From positions 3,770,501 to 3,834,500 of the forward strand of contig JAJNNQ010000005.1 of assembly GCA_027886175.1 (NCBI GenBank): 64,000 nucleotides of DNA, given 5' to 3'. Below, in pieces: positions 12,801-23,800 of this stretch (the stretch's first letter is position 1; the number at the start of each line of letters is the position of its first letter). Below the pieces are notes generated by a model. That model did no database searches, was not told the origin of the DNA, and saw nothing but the letters and a program-made list of their open reading frames with translations. The stretch comes from Phylloscopus collybita (Eukaryota > Chordata > Aves > Passeriformes > Phylloscopidae). The position numbers and the translations under genes are program-made.

Positions 12801-14970
12801 CAATGAGCTTCTGCTCCAGGTGAGAAAGGCTGATTACAAGCAGCCAGCTGTCAAATTCAGTAACAGCATTGTTTCATCCCATATTTCCATTTTGCTCTCT
12901 CAAAGTTGATCTCTTCTTCCAGTGTGGCATTCTGCTTCTCATCTTCAGGATATAAGCACAATCCCTCCTTTTCCTAATGGAGTCATTAAAGGAATTATCA
13001 AGTAATGTTCATCTCCAGGCAGTTTTATGAGGATCTTTACCAATTATCTCTCCTGCTCCTTCTTGCTTCATCCCTTGCCCACTTTGCTATGCTTGTGCTC
13101 CCAGCAACCTAAAAATATCCCATCTGACCTTGCATCCAACTCATTGCTGAAGTCTGGAAAATGGAACACTATGTGGTAACTTCTGCTTATCATTTTCCCA
13201 CTCCCCCCAATTATCAGTAAAGTCTCTGAGTGTCCCTGTATTAAGCCAAAATGGTTGTTAATTCAGTGAGTTTTGCTGGAGTGTGCATACATCTCCATGT
13301 TGCACGAGGGCCATCCATTCAGCCAGCTCTGTGGTTACACAATCCCTAGCACAACACTTTTCCCAAAAAGCTTATGAACTCAGCCTGGGCCACATATTCA
13401 AAGATGTGGTCAAGTGTAAGTGAGATTTCCAAGAGTAGTTTCCTCCTGACTTCTCTCTGGCATCGGCACCTGAAGCCGATGGCAGTTAAGGCTGTGCTTT
13501 GAAAGCAAGAGAGGGTGCAGTCTGTTGGTCACCAGTGCCTCTGGGCAATGCTTGTTTTCTGGTTTGGTATTTTATTTTGTGGTGAAGACTTCCAGGCTTC
13601 TGAGCATAGGCTCCTGCCTGCCCTGCCAAGGATGCTCTTACGTATGGCAAACATTATGCTGATTTGTGTGAAGTCTGCTGCCTTTCACACAGCCTCTTCT
13701 TCTTCCACCCCTGGACAGTTTCTCCTCATGCTGGAGACTTGTGGAGGCTCAACACATTTAACCCTCTTCAGGAGGACACAGTGAAATGAATGCTGGCTGT
13801 TAAGGCAGTCTTGTGTAGCTGGTTCCCCATTTCTACCCTCAATTGCTAATTTCCCTTTCTACCCACTTCTACTAAAAGGTGCTAATTGTGTGGTGATACA
13901 CAACTTCCCTGCCCCGGAGAGCGGCAGCATCACTTCTGATCACTTTAGGTCTTGCTAAATGAATAGAGAGATCTGTGTCCTGAGCCTGACTGCAACTCCT
14001 ATATAACATATTCCTTTTTAATCCACAGAAAAGTCATTTACTAGTGGTTAGACTTTAGGCTGTTCAGGGCAGCAGTCACTTCTGAGAAGTTACACATGTC
14101 TGGTGCAAAATTACAAAAATGTGTATTTACCACAGTGACCAAGGAGGCTGAGAAATTCAAGTTAATACTTATATTTGGCATTGAACCCTATGCACAAATA
14201 GTGACTTTGGCTGGGTGCAGCATCCCTGTTTATTTTTAAATCCTTTTATACTGATGGTCCAGGTGCAGGGAATTACCCTTCACTCCTGGCACCCCAGGTT
14301 TTGGAGGTCTCACTGTGCTGAAGAAGCTGCTAACAGGGTGTTTATCTCAGGCGTGCATCTCTGCACAGCTGCTCTGGGGAGGGGTATGGACTGCTCCCTG
14401 TGGGACTGTTGCCTGTTTTCAAGGGTGAAGCAGGGAGCAGGAGTAGCTGTGATGCCAGTGGGGTGAGGGGGATGCTGAGCTGCAGAAGGGGAATGAAGCT
14501 CCATCTGCCTCATCCCACTGTCTCTGTACTGACATGAAGGATGTACTGAAGTAGTTTTCTCTGCACCTCCCAGTATAGGATGTGGCTGCAAGGCTGGCCC
14601 AAGAGGTTTGTGGCCTGTGCTGTGAACCTGCCTTCCCCACTGCCATGTCTCTTGTGCCCTGGAAACACCTGCAGCCAGTGTCTCTTTACAGGGTTTTTGT
14701 CATTAAAAATCCACATGGTGAGAGAAGGGTGGAAAGAAGTGGGTTAACAGGACCCTCTTGCAGATGGGAGTACTCTTAAACAAACACACATTTGGCATCA
14801 ATGAGAAAGTGGCATCTTCTGGAGGCAAGGGTGGGAATTCCATCAGGTGGATTTAGCACCTGCTGAACATCACTGTGAAGTTCAAACCATTTAGCTGGAA
14901 TGAGTTTGGTTTGAAAACTTGTGGGAGCCTGGAAAATTCAGTCCTTACAGTTTTGATATCCAGACTACTG

Positions 14971-15040
14971 GAGTTAAGGAGAAGTGTTAAATAACTTGCC
15001 CAAGGCTGCCTTGTGAGGGCCTGAGAGCCCAAATGCCATT
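14971..15040 (-). repeat. Possible MIR SINE relic
   Basis: GTTAAATAACTTGCCCAAGG at 14986-15005 matches the well-known core of MIR in reverse orientation, with weaker agreement on both sides. MIR copies are rare and old in birds. Confidence 0.3.
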
Positions 15041-16403
15041 AAAAATCCTCAAATGCTCAGAGGGGCGCACTACCTGTGCCACCTCAGTGAATTTTGAGGC
15101 TGGCAGGATAACTCACTGTGCTAATACCAGAGTGTGAAAGAAATACCCCCACCAAGGCACTTGCCCTTTCATTTGACTGCATTTTCAGCCCTGACTTCTG
15201 CCAGTGGTTCCTGTCTTGGTGTCTGGGGAGGCCAACAGGGAAGTGCTGCCTGCAGGACACAGCATCCCAAAAAACTCTGGCTGGACCAGCCCACCAGTGG
15301 CCATGGCACTCCTCTGGAACCTTCCATGAAGGAAGAGACCCCAAACTGTGGCTTGAAGGGTGTTTAACAAACTGGGAATGATCACCTCCGGATGGATGGA
15401 CGGGATTGAATGAAGTCATGCTGTGCTCGGCTTGCCAAGTTTTTAACATGTGACGTTGAAAGCATTATTTGTTGAAGAAGGAAGGTTTCCAGGGGAATTG
15501 ATAACGAAGGATGTAGTAGGTTTTTGAAAGAAAACAACTTTTGCTGTGAAAACAGCAGCCCTGAAACTTTCTTGAGGAGATAAACTGCTTTCTAAAAATG
15601 GGTCACAGCTCCCTGCTGTCTCCACAAAAACTTACTGCATGCCTGTGGCGGCTGTCACTCTGCTTAACACAACACTGTGGAGCTAAGGGAAACACCTGTG
15701 GCAAGAAAAGGAGAGTTGGACCATGCCTAAATCTCCTGCTGTCTCAAAATTTCAATGCTTTTTGCCTTTCTGTGCTTCTCAGGTTCTCCACTGACTTTGT
15801 CCCCAAGAGTGGTGCTGTTCTCATCCCCACACTCTCCATTGTCATGAAGGTCTGGTAGCAACTGCACACCAGGTCTGTGCTTACCAGACCCCACATGCAC
15901 TGCTGAGTTCCTGTTCCCACACAGATTCCCAAAGCAAACGTTACAGCTATAATCTAAAAGAGCAAAAATGTTTGGAAAACAGCAGATGCAATGGGAAAAT
16001 GACACTTCCTACATGTGATAATTGTGCAACCTTAACTCTGCCCTTGGAGTATGTCTGCGTCTTGCTGTATTGTTCAGGGACTTGTGTGGTGAAGAAAAAA
16101 GTCATTGGAAGTCTGTCTGGAAATTAAAGTGGTTGGTGGAGGTGCCAGCAAGGGTTAAATTACCTGGGTGGGGATGGGGGGCTGGGTAGAGTGGATTACA
16201 CGCTCTTAAATACAGGAGGTGACTCTGTCAGCATGATTTCACTGTTAAAATGGGCATCAGTGAAGGGGAAAACCCTCTGTGGCTTGTGAGTCCAGATTCC
16301 TAAAGCTTTAATGCACAGGACATGGTTATGTTACCTCCTGCCATGTAGGTGCCTATCCTGCTTTAAGCCACTTACATCGGTTTGCTTTCAAGCAATAATT
16401 TTC

Positions 16404-16421
16404 TTTTTTTTTTTTTTTTTT
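16404..16421 (+). repeat. T18 homopolymer
   Basis: Uninterrupted T run preceded by TTC. No retrotransposon body was recognised next to it. Confidence 0.9.
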
Positions 16422-17429
16422 CCCTTGTACTCAGCCATAGATTAACTTTGCTCAGACTGTCTCCATGCTCTCCCTGCAGCCCCACTCACCACTCTCTCAG
16501 GGACAGCCCTGCTCAACCCACATCCCTCCTGTCTGCCCTGTGCCTTGCCTGGGGATGAAGTTTGCCGTTCACCGATGGGAGATGTTTGCTTGGCTTAGTC
16601 ACCACTGAGAAAGTGGAAAAGCACAGTGGAAGAGCACAGCGGAAGAATGTCTGCACTGCAAGACGTGTGGCTGTACCAACTTTTTTGCCTTCACTCATCG
16701 CCCCTTGCGCCATCCTTCCTCAGCTGCTCCTGGCCCCCATCCCCTCTGGCTGCTGCAGAGGGAACAGCCCCGTGTGGAAGGGGCTCAGCAAAGACGCTGA
16801 CAGCTCATGCTTGGCGTGTCACCATCCCAGCCCGCCCTGCCAGCGCTTCCACGGGCCCCAGGGGGCCGGGGGGGATCTCAGGGCACGCTGCTGCTTTTTG
16901 GGAACCGCTGCTTTTTGAGAGTGCCACTTTTCGGGAACGCCACGTTTTGCCACCTCAGGAGTTTTGCAGAACCGGAGCTCGTGCTTGGCGGAGTCGACAG
17001 ATCGCTGAGGGACCGATGGGAACACTTCTGGAAGCAGCACTACAGCAGCGCTGTCGAAACACCTTGGCCTCGGGGCGGGCCGCTGCCCTGACCCCGAGCC
17101 TGAAGCCAGTTTACAGAGGTGGCAGCCGAGGCATCCCTGAGGGCACCGGGAGCCCGTCCCCGAGGTCAGGGCACGCAGCAGGAGTTGCCTCCCTCTGCCC
17201 AGCCCCTCCGCTACTCCCAGCGCAGCCACCGGGCGGGCGAGCCGGCTCGGGCCGCCCTTCCCCTCACGGAGCGGGCCTGCCGTCCTCCGTGCGCCGCCGT
17301 CCCGCCCGCGGCAGCCCCGCTCCCCGGGGGATAGGCGGGCGACGAACCCTCCGAAGGGGCAGGGACGGGAAGGGAAGGGGCCACCCGCGGGCTGCGCGGA
17401 GCCCGAACCCTCCCGGCGCGGAGGGGCCG

Positions 17430-17700
17430 CGGCGCGGGAGGGGCGGCCCGCGGGGGCTCCGTGAGGGCGGGGGTGAGACCCGGCGGGGCGGCGCAGGGGG
17501 CGCTCCCGGGGCGCTCCCGGCTCCCCCCCGCTCCCTCCCCGGCAGGGCCGGCGGCGGGGCCGCCCCCATTGGCCGCGGCGCGGCAGCAGCTCCGCCCGCC
17601 GGAGCGGCGCGGCGCGGGGAGGGAGAGAGGGAGGAGGAGGAGGAGGAGGAGGGAGGGCGCCGGGCTGCGCTGCGCTGCTAGTCCGGAGCGGAGCCTGGCA
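17430..17700 (+). promoter_or_regulatory. RYBP: Probable TATA-less core promoter and transcription start region of RYBP
   Basis: Seen: GC boxes (GGGGCGG) at 17440-17446 and 17485-17491, an inverted CCAAT box (ATTGG) at 17568-17572, and no TATA box. A 42-nt purine-only tract of mostly GGA triplets follows at 17616-17657. The exact start site cannot be read from sequence. The CCAAT/GC-box spacing suggests initiation within roughly 17,600-17,700. Confidence 0.6.
17616..17657 (+). repeat. Homopurine (GGA)n tract in the promoter/5'UTR
   Basis: 42 consecutive purines, containing about eight GGA/GAG triplets. Such tracts can form triplex DNA and are common just upstream of CpG-island start sites. 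It lies about 170 bp before the RYBP start codon. Confidence 0.85.
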
Positions 17701-17824
17701 GCGGCAGGAGCGGCGGCGCGGGGTGCGCAGCAGCCGGAGCCTGCTGGACGGAGGCAGCCCCGTCCCCCCGCCCTCCCTCCCCTCGCCTCTTTCTTTGTGC
17801 GCAGGGCAGGGGCGGCCCCGATCC

Positions 17825-17856
17825 ATGGTCATGGGCGACAAGAAGAGCCCGACCAG
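17825..17856 (+). CDS. RYBP: RYBP coding exon 1 (start codon, residues 1-11)
   Basis: ATG at 17825 opens [10 protein letters not shown] plus two bases of R11, followed by the donor AG|GTGAGC at 17857. A second in-frame ATG at 17831 has a better Kozak context (G at -3, G at +4) than the first (T at -3). I chose the first because mammalian RYBP carries the equivalent extra residues (MTMGDKK) and the total then equals 228 aa. YAF2 starts at the equivalent of the second Met, so leaky scanning to 17831 is plausible. No other ATG lies in the approximately 170 nt upstream, so there is no obvious uORF. The exon sits inside a CpG island. Confidence 0.93.
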
Positions 17857-20800
17857 GTGAGCGGGGGCGCGGGGGCGGGCGGGGAGAGGCGGTAAGATGG
17901 AGGGAGCGCGGCGCGGCCGCCTCTGCCCCGGCCCCGGCCGAGGGGATGGCGGCGGGTAGGCCCTGGCTGGCAGCCGCCGGCGTGTGCTCGGCCCCGGCGG
18001 GGGGAGGCGGCGAGGGGCGCCTAAGATGGAGGGAGCGAACGGGGAGGGGGCGGCGAGCCCGCGCCGCCCCGCCAGGTACGCGGGGGGCCGGGGGGGGGGG
18101 GGCCGCGGGCGGGGAGGGAGTGAGGGAGGCTCCTAAGATGGAGGGAGCGTGGAAGGGCAGCAGGAGGAGGAGGAGTGCCGGTGTCTCCCAGCCTGCCGCC
18201 GGTGCCAGGGCTGGTGCGGTGCGAGCGCAGCCATGGCGGCTCCGCTCGCTCGCACTCCCCGCTCCGCGCACTCGCCGCTCCCAGACAAAGGGAGGTTTAA
18301 CAAGGTGGAGGAGGGAACGCGCCTCCCAGCCCGCAAACTCGCCCACCCACCCTCCCACCCTCCCGCCGCGGGCGGGGGGACGCGGGCGGCCCGGCCCGGC
18401 GGGTTCGGCCCGGCGGGGCCGGGGCGGAGCTCGGCGCCCCCCGCACCTCTCCGGGCCCGGCCCCGGTCGGGGTTTGTCGGCTGCTCCCGGCCCCGCGGGA
18501 GAGCGGCGGTGCGAGCAGGCGCTGGGTTTCGGGGCTCTGTAACATGGTTTCTCATGTGTGTGTTTTCTTTCTCTCCTCCTCCTCCTCCTCTCTTTCTCCT
18601 CCTCCCGCCGCCTCTCTCCTCCTCCCCAAACACACACGTACACACACACGCTTCCCCTCTCCCTCCCCCTCCTCAAGGCCGAAAAGGCAAGCCAAACCTG
18701 CAGCCGACGAAGGCTTTTGGGATTGTAGCGTGTGCACCTTCAGGAACAGCGCCGAAGCCTTCAAATGCAGCATCTGCGATGTCAGGAAAGGCACCTCCAC
18801 AAGGTACGTCCGCACCTTTCAACGCGGCTCGTGCTCCGCGCTGGGCTGCGCCGACTTGTTGATTTTTTTTCGCTGTTGCCTGGATATCGGCTGGTTGCAT
18901 CCCTCCTGTCCCCCGATGCGGTCCCTTCTGTCCCCGTTCAAAAGCTTCTGGATTTTAAAAATTCTCTTTCAAGCGTTTAATTGGAGCTGGAAGACATGTT
19001 TCGTGGATGTGGCAGCAACCTGAATCTTTTTGTTCTTCTGTGCTTTTTTTTTTTTTTTGTTGCTGGTGTACAGAGAACCTTTCGGAGATGCACAGCCAGC
19101 CAGAAACGCTCTGACTGTGGTATGGGGCAGATGGTTTTCTGTGGTTTGGGTGAAGGTTTGCCTGTGTTCTCTACAGGAGTAGAAATAATTTAGGATTAGG
19201 GAGCGAGAAAGGAAACGGCTGAAACTAAAGATGCCGTGAGAACAACTCCCTCCCTGAGATGTTGATCTCTCGGTGACTGTTGTCATCAGAAAGGAATCGG
19301 CTTTGTGCTCAGTGTGGGAATGGTGCGGGATTTTGAAAGCTTTAGCTGTCAGGTCTCTCTGATTGCCTTGCTCTGAGAAACTGTGGAGGTCTTTGTGAGG
19401 TGGCGAGTCTGACATGCAGTGGTTAATTTAATCTCAGAAAAGCCCCCAAAGTTGCGGTTTCTCAGTTAGAGGGTTCGGAAAGTTTGTCCTGGAGGTATCA
19501 GTTGATGCTAAAGCAGGCATGTGGTGCTCTTCTTTTCCTTTCCTTTTGTGGTTTGTTCTACCATGTTGATTTCTGATTTTGTTCATATTGTACCTTCCAA
19601 ATTTGAGTTCCCGTGGCGGTGCTCTGCCAAAGAAATAGTCTGTGAGGTTTCCATTGTGAAAGGCAGCGTTTTCCTTGAGTGCAGCTGTGTATTGAGGTGC
19701 TCTCATCAGCAGGCTGTTTGCATGACTTGGCTGTCTTGGCTTGATTGACAAAGGAGGTGAAAGCGTGTTGGATTGTTATTGTTCGCACTGTGCTTTAGAC
19801 AATGTGAAGTGCCTACATTTTTAATGGGGAGCATGTTTTCGGGCCATTGAAACTCTCTGAGTTACAGTAACAGAGCGCTGAAGTGCTTCACTCTGTGTTT
19901 TGTGATGCATGTCAGCTACAAGTATCTGTGCTCTTTACAAAACGTACGGAGGTGTTGAACCTAACCCAGTTGTGAATAGCATGGTTAGAGCACTGAGTAA
20001 GGTCAAGCTTTGGGACAGCAGTGCTCGTGTGCACCTGGAGCTGATTCTTGACTCGTTCAGTTCTTATGTAGTCACACAGTTGAACCTTCCCAGCACGTTT
20101 TATTCCTGTGGGTCTCTGATTCCTTGGCTTCCCCGTTGGCTCAGGTGGAACATGTTGCTCCTGCAGTCACCTGGTCCTGAGCTGCTCCTCCGGAGCGTGG
20201 CCGAGCTGTCCCCCCACGCTCCCAGTGCCTGGGTGTCAGCGGGAGCAGAGCCCTGAGGAGATGCAGGAGCCCAGATGGGATCTGTCCTCTATCAGACACT
20301 GTTATTTTCATTGGCCACCATGCTGCTGTTCATTTGGAGAGCAGCAGCCTGCTTTCACATGCCCTTACGTTTTTATTTCTTTTTTTTACAGATGATTTTC
20401 AAACTGTTTGTTGCGGTAGTAGGATGGTTTGTCATTTAAAGGGCCATTAAGAGCGATAGCAGTCGGTGATTTCAGGTTAAGAGCTGTAGCCTTACTTGCA
20501 GATGTGATCCTCGGGTCTAGAACATTGTAATTCTGTTTAGCTTTTAATGGACCCTTATGAATGGCTTCTAATTTTAATTCATTTAATTCATCAGCTTTCT
20601 ATTCATTTTTGCTGCTTTTAAAATTGCTTTTGTTTGTAGAATTTGAGAAAGTATTTAAAATATTCAATGGCCCATCATGTCTTCTTGAATATTTGTATAA
20701 TTTATGAATAAATAGAACAGAAAGCAGGAGTGATTGAGTGTTGTGAGAGAGCTCTGTGTGTTGGGAAGTTCTGGGAGGTCAGAGCTATTTGTGATGTTAC

Positions 20801-23800
20801 TTTGAATTTTGTAGTATGTGACATCCAAGTCAGTGCTGGGAAATTATTCACTATTTTTGAAATAAGTGACTGATGTAAAGATACTTAATGAGTTATGATT
20901 GATAATTTATTACTTGAAAAATAAGGTGTCTGATGAGCTTGACTTTTAAGTTGCAATTTGACAAGTTGATGACACTTTTCCACAGTTAAAACTGCCTTGC
21001 TTCATTGTGACTTACTTCAGTAACACTTACGGAAATTTATCAAACTCACTTTAAAAAAAAATTCAACCAAGTAGTGAAAGACATGGTGAGGCAACTGTTT
21101 TTCATCAAATTATTGTGTGCAATCACAGCATGCCCAGGGATTTTTTTAAGATCTGGTATGACCTACTTCCCTCCTCCCTCCACTGTGAAGCCAGTTATTT
21201 GTTGTGGAATTTACTTTGGCTGATAAATATTCTCTTATTTAAGAGCTGTTGAGGCCCTTAGCTAATTCTCACCGTGTGTATGTTTTTTCAGACTCAATAT
21301 AATCTGTTGGCGTGTGGGAGGGGTGGCTGGCAGCAGTCAGAAGTTTTATCTTCTCTGATCCAACTATCCCCTTTCCCTAGGATCTCGTAAAAGGAGCTTC
21401 AAACAACAGTGAGCTTTAGAGTTGACCTGCCAAGTCAAAATCCTTGTAGAGGCTAAACAGTTAAATTGCACTCGACTGTTTTTTCAAGGAGCTGTTTATA
21501 AATATTTCAGGTGCACTTTTAAATAAAAATTAGGTCAAATCCATCTCTGAAGAATTGTTGTGCGAAGATTATATTAAACCTGTACCACTTGAATACTGGA
21601 TTTGTTACAGTATGTCACTAACTTCCTTTCCTCACCTGGATTCTTGCTATTTTATGGTTAAACTTTTATTACTTTCTATTTAGGCAAGTATGATGAGGTT
21701 TTTTACAGTTTTCCTTCTGTGAGGCTGATGGCAAAGACATCAGCTCTGTTCAAGACAGAGCTCAGCTGGGTGAGATGGTGACTTAGCTGGCTGCAGAGTA
21801 AGCAGTGGGGAGCTGTTTGCTGGGGTTTACAGTGCCTTATTCCTTTCCTGGAGGTTTTTATTGGTGTCACAGCACAGGGAACTGGTGCTGGTCACCACTT
21901 TCACTTGTGTCCTGTGGCTCTTCTGATGGTTTGCTCTGGTGTAGCAACACCAGCCCCTGCACTCAGGAGAAGACTGGAATTGAAACTTTTGCCAGGAAGT
22001 TTGCTCCACAGACGCATGTTCCTTTCCAATATCCATTGCTTCTTCAAACACGGAAGGAAAGTTTACTTTGGATTTCCTAAGAATGTGAGGGCAGGATTTG
22101 GCCTTGTATTTCCTGTGAGTTCCTATTTGGGGGTAGGTGATGGCTCTCTGTTTCTATTTGTTTTTCTTAATGGCATTCTTGCTTCTCTTCTCCTTTGGTT
22201 CTCTGATAGTTTACATATATTGTGTTCCTGTACACCTCTTGTAACTTCCTCTCTCCTCCTAGGCAGGGCTGTGAAGTGTTTCTACACGGGATTGTTTTCA
22301 GACTTCGTTGTGAAGGAGAATATTTGCTCCCCCCTCCTTATGATTTCAGGAAAATTGGTTTTTGAAACTTTCTTTTTGGATGAATAAGCAAGCGGTGTGA
22401 TGTGGTGGAGCTGCTCTGATGTTAATTTTTCTCTAAATTTGGGATGAATGCTCTTCTTTTCCAAACTCCACATCCCCCTGAATGTGCCTTGAGTACAGAG
22501 AAATGCACTTAAAGTCAGTGAAAAATGTGAAAGCAACAAATGGATGTCTGATATGCAAATTAACAATGGGAGCTTTTAGTACAAAATTGAGTTGAAATGT
22601 GCATGTCCTCTGCAAGGTATAAATTAGGCAAGCATTTCTGTGTTTTTTGTTGTGTATACCTAAGTCCAGGGTTTGGAGTTTGCATCAAGTGATGGGAATG
22701 TACACATCACTGTGGAGTGCCCAAGAATTGCTGACGGTAGTGCTTCACCTTTTTGCCATCCTTATTTTTGAGGGGAGGCCAAGCTAAAACTGTTTATATT
22801 TATAAAACGAATTCTCTTGTATGGAACAGATGTCTCAGATACTGGCCTTTGTTTCCCTCTAGTTCTACAGAAAATTCTCATGTTTGCAGGATCTGAACTA
22901 CCACCTTGAAGGATGCAAACCACTGTGCATGTCACCATGGAAAAGTATTCTCTTCTGCATCCAAGCTGGGCTGACCAGAATAGGCACCAGATAGTCCTGC
23001 TATTCCTGGAATGAGGAATCAGGCTTATGATCCTGACCTTCATACAAATAATATGTGCCCTGCTTATTTGCCATGTGTTCACAGGACTGCTCTGAAAACT
23101 CTCACAGTGATGTGTGGCTGTGGTGTAGGTTGGAGGCCAAGTGGTTTAATTTGGTTCTCTCAAGTTAGTTAGCTTTTACTTGCATTAAGGTGGGTTTTAT
23201 TTAGCATCATAGCTAGCCTTTAAGAGGCTCAATTTCTATAGAAATGGATATGTAACTTGTCTAAAAATCTGTTGTGGAAGCAGTGTTGGTGCTTTTACAC
23301 TGGAATATTTGTTTTACTATTTGGCTGTTTAAATCTATTGTTAAATCAACCCTGTTTTTCCTGTTGATTGCTGAATTTAAATGGCTGTTGGATTAGGAGG
23401 AGCGAGGCATGTTCTGTACCAGCCTGGAGTTATGGCAGTGTTCCACTGGACCAGCCACATCCTGAGGATATGTCCCCTCAGGGACTGCTGTTGTGATAGT
23501 GGAGGGTGCAGTGTAACTCTGCCTGGGCACAGCTGAGTGCTGGAATGCACAATACCTATTTGCAAAATGTTTGCCCGTGTGCCAGGAGTTCTCGAGATCT
23601 CTGTTGTCTCATCCCTTATTCACCAGCACTGCCTAAAAGTAAGTGGCTGTTACTTTGTGGATTTGGGGAGTGCTGCTGCTAGATCTGGCAAATCCACCAG
23701 GGCAGAGGAGCCAGGGGCAGGAGCAAACACCATCTGAACAAGCAGACAATGCTGATGGTTCACAGCAAACCCTGAATTCTGGGGCTGTGGTTTGACAGCA

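Larger units (their letters stand above)
1..17059. other. Intergenic region upstream of RYBP, no supported gene
   Basis: ORFs reach 273 aa (4115-4936 +), but they show no recognisable domain, overlap others on both strands and coincide with GC-rich pockets, so I treat them as chance. Noted contents: 18-bp tandem pair at 1241-1276; CpG pocket 2160-2610; AT-rich block with homeodomain-like sites 3470-3660; GATA/E-box cluster 4519-4559; local tandem repeat 6770-6853; overlapping inverted repeats 7984-8048; old CR1 12440-12800; possible MIR 14971-15040; T18 run 16404-16421. By vertebrate synteny as I recall it, SHQ1 would lie further upstream; none of its exons was recognised here. Confidence 0.7.
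17060..18530. promoter_or_regulatory. RYBP: CpG island spanning the RYBP promoter, exon 1 and most of intron 1
   Basis: This stretch is very GC-rich with dense CpG, against an AT-rich and CpG-poor background on both sides. Boundaries are judged by eye. Long ORFs here on both strands (for example 16626-17681 +, 16819-17841 - and 17678-18676 -) are by-products of the lack of AT-rich stop codons. CpG-island promoters are typical of broadly expressed genes such as RYBP. Confidence 0.9.
17857..18677 (+). other. RYBP: RYBP intron 1 (821 bp)
   Basis: Phase-2 intron with GTGAGC donor and a C/T-rich 3' end. It contains three copies of a 16-bp element with AAGATGGAGGGAG (17893-17908, 18022-18037, 18134-18149), a G-run near 18090-18102, and a TCC-rich tract before exon 2. 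A donor-like site lies at 18076. Confidence 0.93.

Noticed and set aside
16626..17681. 351-aa + strand ORF across the CpG island
   Set aside because: GC-rich DNA lacks stop codons by composition; the minus strand is equally open (16819-17841, 340 aa). The product is low-complexity Gly/Ala/Arg/Pro with no domain and overlaps the promoter.
17678..18676. 332-aa minus-strand ORF opposite exon 1 and intron 1
   Set aside because: Compositional artefact of the CpG island; Arg/Pro/Ala-rich, no domain, no splice or promoter evidence.
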